This document shows positions 8,287 through 16,376 of a stretch of 42,327 nucleotides of DNA, piece by piece. The position numbers and the translations under genes were made by a program. The notes under the pieces are model-generated. The model was not told where the DNA came from. It ran no database searches and saw only the letters and a list, made by a program, of their open reading frames with translations. Source of the DNA: Silvibacterium sp. GTDB lineage: Bacteria > Acidobacteriota > Terriglobia > Terriglobales > Acidobacteriaceae. Each line of letters starts with the position of its first letter. Position 1 is the stretch's first letter. The stretch lies in the NCBI GenBank assembly GCA_019234945.1, contig JAFAKX010000164.1, positions 1 through 42,327 of the forward strand, written 5' to 3'.

Positions 8287-8525
8287 TTAGAAGTTACTAG
8301 ATTCAAGGTCCGCGACGATACTCCGCGTTCCTGCGAAGTCTCGTTTCGGCGCTTCTGTTCTTTCTGCAGAGGCGATTTTTCTTGCACGCTGTGACCCTTT
8401 TCTTCGGTGTTCCACGCTCTAGTGGTAAAGGCAGGGATGCGACCGGCCTAGCCCATATCGAACAGCGCGGCGTGGCATTCCACGACCTCCTGCCGGATGG
8501 GAGCGTTGCGTTTTTCCTGGTTGCA
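8287..8525 (+). repeat. Right copy of the inverted ~230-bp upstream element
   Basis: Mirror partner of 7554-7780, oriented toward and ending 31 bp before the activator start codon at 8557. Relative to the left copy it carries a short insertion next to GCGG near 8311-8325. Possible structure: GGCAGG near 8431 can pair with CCTGCC near 8489, enclosing a tight CGTGG-CATT-CCACG hairpin. A cis-acting leader RNA or a mobile intergenic repeat are both possible. Confidence 0.75.
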
Positions 8526-8556
8526 ATCAGCAGCAATACAAGGTGGAAAGACGACC

Positions 8557-9918
8557 ATGGGGCAAGGCGCCGTATTGCTTTTCGAAACATGTCCGGCTCT
8601 TGTGAATCGAGTGAGCGCCACACTCCTACGCGCCGGATTTGAAGTAACGCGAATTGCGAACCGGGATCAACTGCTTAAAAATCTGACTTCTCAACGCGCC
8701 CGTATCGTGGTCGTTGGTCTCTCTCCTTCGGTGAAAAAGGAAGAAAGCCTGGAATTGGTGCGTTCAATTCACGACGAATATGGATTCGTTGCTGTAGTTC
8801 TCGTTGTCGCTGACAGTTCCGAAGATCTTGCCATCGCCGCATTGCGCGCCGGCGTGAGCGAATACGTCCGTTTTCCGTTGCTGGAAGAAGAATTACCAGC
8901 CGCGGTCTTGCGCTGCCTGCGTCTCACGGAACGCGAAGAGGAGCACGCGGTGGCGGAAGAAGCCGAAGAGAGCGGAATTATTGGCGAAAGCTCGGCCATG
9001 CGCACGATTCGCGCTCGGATTGAGAAGATTGCCCAGAGCGACAGTAACGTGCTGATCACCGGTGAAACCGGGACCGGGAAAGAGTTGTTCGCCGAGCTGG
9101 TGCACCAGAAGAGCAGGCGCCGTAATCGACCATTCGTGACGATCAACTGCGCCGCGATCCCAGACTCCTTGCTGGAAAGCGAACTATTCGGTCACTCGAA
9201 GGGCGCGTTCACGGGAGCCGATTCCATGCAGGACGGCAAATTGAAGGCGGCCGATCATGGGACGATTTTCCTGGATGAGATCGGGGACATGAGCGCCTAT
9301 AGCCAGGCAAAAATCCTGCGTGTGCTCGAGAACAAAGAAATTCAACGGCTGGGATGCACACGTGGAATTCCGGTCGACGTGCGAGTGGTGGCAGCAACCA
9401 ACCAGGATCTCGATCAGTTGGGGCGGGAAAACAAATTCCGGCGTGATCTTTTCTTTCGGCTCAACGTGACCCACATTCACCTGCCGCCTCTCCGCGAACG
9501 CAAAGAAGACCTGCCCGCTCTGGTCGATTATTATCTGGAGCAGTTCAGCCGCCAGTTTCACATCAAAATCAAGCGGGTTACCGATGACACGCTCGACTGC
9601 CTGTTTTCTTACGACTGGCCGGGAAACATTCGCGAGTTGAGAAACTTGCTGGAGTCTATTTTTGCCGAAGGCCCTCAAGGTGAGATCACGCTGCAGGATC
9701 TTCCCGTCAATGTTCGCCTGCGCTGCGCCGAGTTGAAGTCGCTGCCGGAAGACGAGCGCGGGCGGTTGCTCTGGGCGTTAACAGCCACCAACTGGAACAA
9801 GAGCAAGGCCGCGGCCAAACTGCGATGGTCGCGAATGACGCTGTACCGAAAGATGGAGAGGTACAACATTCTGCGGGAACGGGAAATCGACCCTCGCGCT
9901 GGCGAGCTTCGCCGATGA
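8557..9918 (+). CDS. Sigma-54-dependent activator with a degenerate receiver domain
   Basis: 453 aa from ATG 8557 (GGTGGAAAG upstream). Residues 1-125 have the fold pattern of a response-regulator receiver, but the end of strand 3 reads IVVVGLSPS. The phospho-acceptor Asp is therefore replaced by Gly54, and the conserved Lys position reads YVRFP. This should not be a normal phosphorelay target. The AAA+ domain is intact: Walker A GETGTGK (169-175), GAFTGA (216-221) and DEIGD (240-244). A Fis-type helix-turn-helix follows near 425-450 (NKSKAAAKLRWSRMTLYRKM). It sits next to the cargo arm of the injection system, convergent with it, and could regulate it. Its upstream region contains a long leader with the duplicated element. 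Confidence 0.9.
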   Translation: MGQGAVLLFETCPALVNRVSATLLRAGFEVTRIANRDQLLKNLTSQRARIVVVGLSPSVKKEESLELVRSIHDEYGFVAVVLVVADSSEDLAIAALRAGVSEYVRFPLLEEELPAAVLRCLRLTEREEEHAVAEEAEESGIIGESSAMRTIRARIEKIAQSDSNVLITGETGTGKELFAELVHQKSRRRNRPFVTINCAAIPDSLLESELFGHSKGAFTGADSMQDGKLKAADHGTIFLDEIGDMSAYSQAKILRVLENKEIQRLGCTRGIPVDVRVVAATNQDLDQLGRENKFRRDLFFRLNVTHIHLPPLRERKEDLPALVDYYLEQFSRQFHIKIKRVTDDTLDCLFSYDWPGNIRELRNLLESIFAEGPQGEITLQDLPVNVRLRCAELKSLPEDERGRLLWALTATNWNKSKAAAKLRWSRMTLYRKMERYNILREREIDPRAGELRR

Positions 9919-10002
9919 AAAGTCGATGGTCACCTGATATTTTGAAAAGACAACCTCGCGCAAAGTCCCTAGCTGCATCCTGCTCGCAAAAGAAGTCACG
10001 CC

Positions 10003-10395
10003 TCATTGAGTCGTCCGGGGAGGCAAATCATGGTCTCTCTCTCTGAGCGGCAACATTACTTTATGCGCATCACCGAGAAATGAATCCAGATATTTTGGAA
10101 TAGCCGGCCAGATTCCCGTGATTTGAAAGATGAGTGCAATGGCAACCTGGAGGCAGCCGGCGGACAAGACGATTAGGGATCTGTTGTTTGTCTGAGTCAG
10201 CGAATCCATTACTTTTTGCACAAAGGCTACGAAGGTGGAAGCATCGATCTCCAATTCATCTGCGAGCGGAGAAATGATACCGCTCTTCACGTCAAAGGCT
10301 TTTTCCAGCGCACTGATCTGAGCCATAAATAATGCGCCCACCTTCAGAGATGGCGACCAGACTTCGCGGCCTTCACTGAAAACTACGATCCCCAT
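10003..10395 (-). CDS. Small protein downstream of a toxin-like cargo gene; candidate immunity protein
   Basis: 130 aa, starting 9 bp after the stop of the 932-aa cargo gene and probably co-transcribed. It has no signal peptide. The N-terminal stretch VWSPSLKVGALFMAQISALE and the later helical, moderately hydrophobic segment (about 75-100) suggest an alpha/beta protein. From memory it looks like small actinobacterial proteins of the DUF6086 type, a resemblance I cannot verify here. Position and size fit an immunity protein neutralising the nuclease-like C-terminus of its neighbour. That function is inferred from context only. Confidence 0.6.
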   Translation of the reverse strand: MGIVVFSEGREVWSPSLKVGALFMAQISALEKAFDVKSGIISPLADELEIDASTFVAFVQKVMDSLTQTNNRSLIVLSAGCLQVAIALIFQITGIWPAIPKYLDSFLGDAHKVMLPLRERDHDLPPRTTQ

Positions 10396-10404
10396 GTCAG
10401 GATG

Positions 10405-13203
10405 TTACCTCCAGCGTGTGAGAATGTTCACGTTCGGATTCGCCGCGCGCAGCCGGGCGATCTCAGCCTCGACCGCCGCTTTGAAAGCTGGATCTGCTCC
10501 GGGTGTCGTGAACTCGAAGCCGATGTCAGCATTCCTCCAACCAGGTAGCTCCTGTCTTGCTCGCAGAATTTTGGCGAATTTTTCTGTAATCTGCGTTCGT
10601 ACCCATTTGGCCGTCTTGTCAGCTCCCGTCATCCTGTCTATTGCATCGGTTGCACTCTTTTCCTCCCATAGCTGATTGGGCTCAAAATGATCTATATCGG
10701 TGATCACTTGACCTGTTGTGGGGTCAAGTACCTGATAGTTCGTTTTCCCGAGGAGATTGGATTGTTTCGCAGCCCGCGCCTTTTTGAGTTCCGCTGCAGC
10801 CTCAGCTTCCGCCTTACTCTTTGCCTCGGGGTTGGCCTTTCCATCTATCTTGTCAGCTGCATCGAGCTTGGCTCGCGCGGCGTCGTTGGCAGGATCAGGG
10901 TCGTCGATGACCTCCTTGTAATCAATCTTCAGTTGATCAACGGTTTGGCAGGGGCTTGCACATATCAGGCATTCGCCGTCCTTTGTTACTTCGACCTTGC
11001 CACCGCCTTCTATCGGCTCGCTGGCCGCGATGTCCTCAGGCGGCGGATCCTTTACCGTTCCCCGTTTGGGCTGCGATGGATCGAGGTCGGGGGATTTTGG
11101 CTCGGTTGGCTTTTTGGTCTCTGGCAGGGATGGCGTGCCTTTGGCTGGGGCCGGCTCTATGTTGAAAATCTTTCCCTTGACAAAGTTGTAGACCCCCTTC
11201 AACAGATTGGCGATGAAGTTGAGGATCAGCAGGATAATGATGATCGCGGCGGCCATCGCCAGCGCGAGCAGGCTGTCGGCGATTCGGTTGTAGGCTTCTT
11301 TCTTTTCTGCGCCTGTAGTGGCCCCGGTTTTCAGCAACAGGAGCTTTTGCTCAAGGTTCATCACTTCGGCGTTTACAAACGCGCCCAATAATGCATAGCC
11401 GACGGCCGCTGCAATGGCCTTTACCAGAGGATGCGGAATGAATGTAGCGACAATCAGCGGGAGCATCGTCGTCCGCATGAGGATGCTGACGATGGTGTGG
11501 TAGATGAGGATGGGAATGTCGAGCAGCTTCAGGAAGCTGGTCCAGAACTCCTCGAGCGAGCTTGCGCCCAGCGGGCCGGTCACTACATTTTTAATGTCTT
11601 GATACAGCTTGATGATGTCCTTGATATTGCCCGCAAGCGGGAAGACCATGTCCAGCAGCATGCCGGTGATGACGGCCAGCGGATTGGACTTGAAGGCGTC
11701 CCACTTCTTCCCCATCATTTCCAGGACGCCGGTGCCGATCTCGCTCCACGTTGCTGAGGTCTTGGCCTCGGCGGGAGCAGCAGTGACTGCTTGCCGCTGA
11801 ACTTTTGTCCCGCCCGCTGTAGCCGGTGCGGGCGCGGCTTTTGCGGTGCCGAAGTACTGACCGATGAGGCCGGCAAAGCGGCTCTCCACGCCGTCGAAGG
11901 CCTGCACGCTGCGCTGCGCCAGCAGCTCGACATATTTCTGAGGATTGGAGAACAGGTCCTTCAGGAACAGGACCAGGTGGCCGAACTCGACGATGCCGGC
12001 AATCACAACGTTGATGCCGAACGATCCCACCTTACGAACAAAGCTGACGACGGTATCGATCGCTTTGTCGACCCAGGCCTTGATCTTGTTGAACAGCTTC
12101 GTCCAGCCATCGTTGATGCTCTTCCACAAACTTTTGAGCCCGTCGATGACCGAGAAGGCGATCTTTTGCAGCGCATCGGGCAGCTTCTTGAACAGGAAGT
12201 TCTCAGTCAGGCTCGAGACCCGGTTGAGCAGCGAGGTGGCAAAACCATTGATGCCGCTCCAGGCCTTGTTGACCTGCTCCAGAAGCCCGTCGGTCATGGC
12301 CTTGAATTCGTTTCCGACCTTGGTGATGAGCCCGGAGAACGTTGCCCATGCCTTCGAGAGCGCCTGCGCATCCAGGCTCATCAGACTGTCTGCCAGCACG
12401 CTAAGCGGGCTCTTGATCAGACCAAGAATGTTGGTGAATGCATTTTTAGCGCTCTCGAAGGCCGAGGTAGCGGACTCCTCGAGCGAATTCCATTTGTCCT
12501 TCAGCCAGTCGATGCCGGACGATACGAGGCTCTTGATCTGATCGACGATCCAATCGAAGGCTCCGACGGCAGTGTCCTTGACGACATTTGCGGCAGTCTT
12601 CAAACCCTCAAGACTCGGGTCAAACTGGTAGTTGGTGAAGGGAATGTTGAAGTTGTACCAGGCCCTTTGGATCGACGGCGCATCTTCTTTAATGCCCACG
12701 CGAGAGACCGGAGTCGGGATGGCAGTGTCGACTGAGGCAGCCGATGCCGGACCCGCATTCGGCTCTATCGCGGTGGGCTCCCGGGGTATGCCTGGAGACA
12801 GCGGGCGGGCATTTCCAGGGTCGGGCTCCAGGGGACGGATCGAAGCGGCCCGCGCCACGGCGCTCGCCGAACTGCCGTTGCCATTCTTTCGTTCTGAGGG
12901 AGCGGATGAGACTGCATCGGGTGTGCTTACGACTTGTCTGGCAACACGCTCGGCTTCCTGCTCGCAGGGATCATCGGGTGCGCCTACGCGGAGCCTGGTC
13001 TGGATGGGAAGCAGCCGGCCGTCCCGAGTAATTTGTCCGCTCCTGATGAGCTCCCCAACACGGCGATTCCCCATGACGCGTTGCAGCTGAAGGATCCGGC
13101 CATCTGCAGTCTGGCGCGTGCCAGGCGACTCCTCGAGCCGTTCACCAGACTTCGATGATTCGGTCTGCTTCTGAACCGGCTCAGCCAGTACTTCCTTGGA
13201 CAA
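10405..13203 (-). CDS. Large eCIS cargo/toxin-like protein with nuclease-like C-terminus
   Basis: 932 aa from TTG 13203, chosen because GGAGAGGG lies just upstream. Residues 38-52 (LQLQRVMGNRRVGEL) and 67-91 (IQTRLRVGAPDDP followed by EQEAERVA) are the two leader motifs seen in DUF4157 proteins of contractile injection loci, but the HExxH DUF4157 domain is missing. A Trp-rich amphipathic helical region (about 185-450) resembles tape-measure or pore segments. Hydrophobic stretches lie near 580-610 and 645-668. A Pro/Lys linker follows, and then a separate C-terminal module (about 740-932). In it, D838 and W846-E847-E848-K849 give a D-x8-ExK pattern like PD-(D/E)XK nucleases. I infer a polymorphic toxin delivered by the injection system, with the gene at 10003-10395 as its possible immunity partner. 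Confidence 0.7.
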   Translation of the reverse strand: MSKEVLAEPVQKQTESSKSGERLEESPGTRQTADGRILQLQRVMGNRRVGELIRSGQITRDGRLLPIQTRLRVGAPDDPCEQEAERVARQVVSTPDAVSSAPSERKNGNGSSASAVARAASIRPLEPDPGNARPLSPGIPREPTAIEPNAGPASAASVDTAIPTPVSRVGIKEDAPSIQRAWYNFNIPFTNYQFDPSLEGLKTAANVVKDTAVGAFDWIVDQIKSLVSSGIDWLKDKWNSLEESATSAFESAKNAFTNILGLIKSPLSVLADSLMSLDAQALSKAWATFSGLITKVGNEFKAMTDGLLEQVNKAWSGINGFATSLLNRVSSLTENFLFKKLPDALQKIAFSVIDGLKSLWKSINDGWTKLFNKIKAWVDKAIDTVVSFVRKVGSFGINVVIAGIVEFGHLVLFLKDLFSNPQKYVELLAQRSVQAFDGVESRFAGLIGQYFGTAKAAPAPATAGGTKVQRQAVTAAPAEAKTSATWSEIGTGVLEMMGKKWDAFKSNPLAVITGMLLDMVFPLAGNIKDIIKLYQDIKNVVTGPLGASSLEEFWTSFLKLLDIPILIYHTIVSILMRTTMLPLIVATFIPHPLVKAIAAAVGYALLGAFVNAEVMNLEQKLLLLKTGATTGAEKKEAYNRIADSLLALAMAAAIIIILLILNFIANLLKGVYNFVKGKIFNIEPAPAKGTPSLPETKKPTEPKSPDLDPSQPKRGTVKDPPPEDIAASEPIEGGGKVEVTKDGECLICASPCQTVDQLKIDYKEVIDDPDPANDAARAKLDAADKIDGKANPEAKSKAEAEAAAELKKARAAKQSNLLGKTNYQVLDPTTGQVITDIDHFEPNQLWEEKSATDAIDRMTGADKTAKWVRTQITEKFAKILRARQELPGWRNADIGFEFTTPGADPAFKAAVEAEIARLRAANPNVNILTRWR

Positions 13204-13293
13204 GTCGCCCTCTCCTTCTCGCGACGTTTCTTCTAAAGGCTTATCCCCGATGAACGGCTCAGTTCATCCGGCATGAGATTGTTCGCGCGTGAA

Positions 13294-13683
13294 TCAGGGA
13301 ACCGAGACCGTAAACTCGCCGGGCTCGATGACTTGGATCATGCCGGCCCAGGTGCACATAAGCGTGCTCGTGCTGTCCAGTGTCGGATTCCCACCCAACA
13401 TGACAGTGGGCGCGCCTGGAATCCAGGGCGAGGTTGTCACGGGGATACACGGCATCGGAGTCAGCACACCGAACGCGGCTGAGGTTGCCGCTGCCACTTC
13501 CGGATTTGCGAGAGACATGCACATGCCGAATGGCATGATGTTGACCAGCGGCACATGATCCATGATGTTTGCATCGGGCTGCTCGGCGGTGTTCACCCGG
13601 TTGATGGGAAGCACCGTCAGACTGCTCGGGGCCATGCCCATGGTGCATTGAAGTAAAGCTCCGTTACATACCTGCTGCGGCAT
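13294..13683 (-). CDS. PAAR-like protein, DUF4280 family
   Basis: 129 aa, ATG 13683 with GAGGTGA upstream. The sequence follows the DUF4280 pattern throughout: a VCNGALLQCTMG start, MDHVPLVNIMPFGMCMS, NPEVAAATSAAFGVLTPMPC, SPWIPGAPTV and a final CTWAG. These proteins form a PAAR-like cone that can cap a spike tip and often accompany injection-system cargo. Here it lies between two toxin-like cargo genes on the minus strand rather than with the spike genes. It may therefore be a tip specific to one of the cargoes. Confidence 0.88.
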   Translation of the reverse strand: MPQQVCNGALLQCTMGMAPSSLTVLPINRVNTAEQPDANIMDHVPLVNIMPFGMCMSLANPEVAAATSAAFGVLTPMPCIPVTTSPWIPGAPTVMLGGNPTLDSTSTLMCTWAGMIQVIEPGEFTVSVP

Positions 13684-13769
13684 GGGATGTCACCTCCTTG
13701 ACCTTTTCTGCATCCGGCATCGAGGCAGGCAGCTTCTGAAAAATCTGAACGTCTGTTTCGCTGACCACG

Positions 13770-14141
13770 CTATTGCTCATATCTCCGCTCGAGGATCTGC
13801 CCCGTCTTGGCGGAGATAACGTAGTGGGGACCGCCGCCGGCCATTGCCTCTCCCTGCAATTCGTAGTCGACGTGCCAGTTTCCGTCTTTGAGCTCCGTTT
13901 TGACCTGATAAATACTCAGGTCCCGATACACGTGTTTCGCGTCTTCTTCTGCGATTGCACGTGCTGCCGCCTCATTGATTGCCGTTCCGCCGTTTGCCAT
14001 CATCTTCCCTCGCTGATCCGACCGCTTTGTACTAAGCCCTGTGCATCCTGCAAAAAGGACTGAAATTACGACAAGCATCAGCCACGATGTCCTCCGAAGC
14101 GCATTGCAGGGCAATCTCCGGCGGATTGCGTCAGACCTCAT
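13770..14141 (-). CDS. Small lipoprotein, possible NTF2-like/PepSY-like immunity protein
   Basis: 123 aa from ATG 14141, with GGGAAG upstream. An alternative ATG at 14153 adds four residues. Either start overlaps the 3' end of the DUF4157 gene. The N-terminus is a lipoprotein signal (hydrophobic LMLVVISV then lipobox LFAGC). The rest is one short domain: a helix (NEAAARAIAEEDAKHVY), a strand with KDGNWHVDYEL, and a terminal HYVISAKTGQILERRYEQ. This order is seen in NTF2-fold immunity proteins and in PepSY-like domains. Because it directly follows a cargo gene, an immunity role on the membrane side is plausible but not shown. Confidence 0.65.
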   Translation of the reverse strand: MRSDAIRRRLPCNALRRTSWLMLVVISVLFAGCTGLSTKRSDQRGKMMANGGTAINEAAARAIAEEDAKHVYRDLSIYQVKTELKDGNWHVDYELQGEAMAGGGPHYVISAKTGQILERRYEQ

Positions 14142-16356
14142 CGCGCTTCCCATCTATGGTCGCCTGCGGAGCATCGCCGCCCGAAGCACCCGGGAATCCT
14201 CGATTGCCCGCGAGGTGAAGCCTTTGTCCCGGCCCTGTGCTCGTGGTCTCATGGGTAGCAACATCCGGAAATGCCCCGAGGATCAGCCACGGAACACCAG
14301 TGCTGTTGGCAGAATTGGTGTCGGTCCCACTGGGAAATACGTGGCCCCAGCACGGACCGATATTCGGATGTGTATGGAACGTTCCGACAACGATCGAATC
14401 GGCAACATTCGGAGGCCCTGCCAGGTTAAGGTTCGCCTGTCCGCCAGCCGTAGCGCGCCGGGTGTCCAAAGCACCGGTGATCAGGTTCATGTAGATCCAT
14501 CCACCCTCTTCATGCACACCCGCCGGCGGTGGCGTACCGGCTGGAGGGTTACACGGTCCAACAGGCTGCGAGGGATCGTGCGGCGGCAGAGTAACGGCCG
14601 GCGAAGATGCGGTGAACGCCGCATTCATCGCGGCCGAGACAGTCGCATCCCCCAGCATCGTACCTGCGGTGGGCGCAGTGCGGCCGAGCAGTTCGACAAC
14701 CTTGGCGAACTCGTCGAATGTCAGTTGGCCCTGAATGCTCCTGAGCAAAGCGGCGTTGCCCAGAACCGCGGCGCGATCAGCAACACTGGCGGCAACGATT
14801 TTGGCTTTATAGTGCGCGTACGTTGTGTCGTGAGCGTTCACCAGTGTCTGCAGGTCACTGGTAAGACTTGGTGCCGGTACGGGTGCTGGCCCGGGTGGTA
14901 CAGGGGCCGGTCCAGGAGGCACTGGTCCAGGAGGCACTGGTCCAGGAGGCACTGGTCCAGGTGGGACGGGTCCGGGTGGCACTGGCACTGGTCCAGGTGG
15001 GACGGGTCCGGGTGGCACAGGCGCCGGTCCCGGCGGTACCGGTGCGGGTCCGGGCGGTACAGGCGCTGGTCCGGGTGGCACAGGCGCTGGTCCGGGTGGT
15101 ACAGGGGCCGGTCCGGGCGGTACAGGCGCTGGGCCCGGTGGTACAGGGGCCGGACCTGGCGGCACAGGTGCGGGCCCGGGTGGCACGGGCGCTGGTCCGG
15201 GTGGGGCGGGCGGCGCAGGCGGAGCGAAGAGAGCATCGAGACTCCCCATCGTGAGTGGGCCGACAATCCCATCTGGAACCAGTCCATGCGCCGACTGGTA
15301 GCGTCGAACCGCGCCCTGGGTTTCCGGTCCAAACTTTCCATCGACTCCAAACTGAGGCAAAGGAAATCCGGCATCAATCAAGGCCTGCTGGATCTTCTCC
15401 ACTGCCGGCCCTCGACTTCCAACTTGCAGGAGGGCCTCATTGTCGAAACAAGCCTCGAGGACAGGGTCTCCGGCGAAGCGAGGCGAGCGCAGATCGTGAC
15501 CATCACCGATAGTCCGCTGTAGTGTTGGTGAAACGCGACGTTTCCCGCTCTCGGCCTCTAAACCGGCAGCAGTCCCATCGGTTCGCGACCCGGCACCAGT
15601 CTCGAGCATTCCCATCACTGCCGGGGCGACGCGCTCGGCTTCGACCTCGTACGGATCGTCCGGCTGGCTCACAGTCAGCTTTCCCTGAATCTTCTCTTTT
15701 TCTTCTTTCTCGCACTCTGAGCACAGCCGCTGAACTTCGAACCGCTGCGTAGCGCCCGGAGACGGCGGAGCGCCACCCTGCTGCACCACGTGTGTGAGCT
15801 CGTGTGCCAGAAGCTTCTGACCTTCGGAGTTGCCGGGACTGTACGCACCCTCGCGGAAGAAAATGTCTCGTCCCGTTGTGAAGGCAACTGCATTCACAGC
15901 ATTGTTCAGTTCGTGCGCCTCACTGCCGGTGTGGACACGCACTCCGCTGAAATCGGATCCAAAGGCCGACTCCATCTGGCCACGTACTCCGGTGTCCAGC
16001 GGCTGGCCGGTGCCGCGTGATTTTTCAATCCCCGTCTCGACTTCCGGAGCTACTTCCCCCTCGCCTTCTCCTTTTCGAGCGAGCTCCAGCACACGCTGCA
16101 CGTAGCGATTTCCAAATTGCCTCTGGAGTTGTAACAGCGATTGTTCTGCGTGAGACGGGCTGGATGAGGTCGCGCGATTTAACGTGGAGGCGTGAGCTTT
16201 CGCACAGGAATTGTCTCCAGCACGGCAGGTCACATGATCCATCGGCCCGGAGTCGGCCGCGGGGCCTGCCGCCCGCTGGAGTTCTCCTGGTTTCTCGGTG
16301 ACTAGCCGGGCAAGTCTCAACTTGTTCTGAGTCACGTCCGTTTCTCGCTCATCCAT
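14131..16356 (-). CDS. DUF4157 metallopeptidase-like eCIS cargo with peptidoglycan-binding domain and JAMM-like C-terminus
   Basis: 741 aa from ATG 16356, chosen because GGGAGG lies 10 nt upstream. The longer frame to 16458 would overlap the ATPase gene. In order: leader motif LLQLQRQFGNRYVQR (about 74-88); DUF4157 with H185-E-L-T-H189; second leader motif IQGKLTVSQPDDPYEVEAER (223-242); peptidoglycan-binding type 1 domain (about 313-377, ending DGIVGPLT); about 120 residues of PPGPAPV/PPGPV repeats (378-496); and a C-terminal domain. The latter holds H661-T-H663-P and P-S676-x2-D679, the JAMM/MPN zinc pattern HxHP...PSxxD, with upstream E616/E617. It lies between the loading ATPase and a lipoprotein gene. 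I infer an effector that binds cell wall and carries a metallo-isopeptidase-like toxin. Confidence 0.8.
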   Translation of the reverse strand: MDERETDVTQNKLRLARLVTEKPGELQRAAGPAADSGPMDHVTCRAGDNSCAKAHASTLNRATSSSPSHAEQSLLQLQRQFGNRYVQRVLELARKGEGEGEVAPEVETGIEKSRGTGQPLDTGVRGQMESAFGSDFSGVRVHTGSEAHELNNAVNAVAFTTGRDIFFREGAYSPGNSEGQKLLAHELTHVVQQGGAPPSPGATQRFEVQRLCSECEKEEKEKIQGKLTVSQPDDPYEVEAERVAPAVMGMLETGAGSRTDGTAAGLEAESGKRRVSPTLQRTIGDGHDLRSPRFAGDPVLEACFDNEALLQVGSRGPAVEKIQQALIDAGFPLPQFGVDGKFGPETQGAVRRYQSAHGLVPDGIVGPLTMGSLDALFAPPAPPAPPGPAPVPPGPAPVPPGPAPVPPGPAPVPPGPAPVPPGPAPVPPGPAPVPPGPAPVPPGPAPVPPGPVPPGPVPVPPGPVPPGPVPPGPVPPGPVPPGPAPVPPGPAPVPAPSLTSDLQTLVNAHDTTYAHYKAKIVAASVADRAAVLGNAALLRSIQGQLTFDEFAKVVELLGRTAPTAGTMLGDATVSAAMNAAFTASSPAVTLPPHDPSQPVGPCNPPAGTPPPAGVHEEGGWIYMNLITGALDTRRATAGGQANLNLAGPPNVADSIVVGTFHTHPNIGPCWGHVFPSGTDTNSANSTGVPWLILGAFPDVATHETTSTGPGQRLHLAGNRGFPGASGGDAPQATIDGKRDEV
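14869..15225 (-). repeat. Tandem PPGPAPV/PPGPV-coding repeat
   Basis: An array of 21-bp units (PPGPAPV) with a block of shorter PPGPV units, in frame inside the DUF4157 gene. It separates the peptidoglycan-binding domain from the JAMM-like domain. The array is expected to form a stiff polyproline-like spacer and to vary in copy number between strains. It also creates long false open frames on the plus strand. Confidence 0.85.
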
Positions 16357-16376
16357 GATGGCGATTCCTCCCATCC

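Noticed and set aside
7554-8525. Inverted repeats flanking 506 bp, resembling a small transposable element
   Set aside because: No transposase or target-site duplication is visible, and each arm sits just before a gene start. A composite mobile element is not supported.
8303-8623. Minus-strand frame similar to the plus-strand frame at 7543-7764, looking like a two-member protein family
   Set aside because: The similarity comes from the inverted DNA duplication. The frames lack start signals and overlap the promoter region of the activator gene.
11791-12735. Plus-strand open frame of 314 codons inside the 932-aa cargo gene
   Set aside because: The minus-strand protein has recognisable leader motifs and a strong ribosome binding site. 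The plus frame has no family features and no start signal.
14869-15225. Tandem repeat considered as a CRISPR array
   Set aside because: Units are 15-21 bp, in frame, contiguous without unique spacers, and encode a polyproline linker.
14041-15522. Long plus-strand open frame (493 codons) rich in Arg, Trp and Ser, opposite the DUF4157 gene
   Set aside because: It is the antisense shadow of the PPGPAPV repeat and flanking domains. It has no ribosome binding site, its composition is artefactual, and the minus strand has clear domains.
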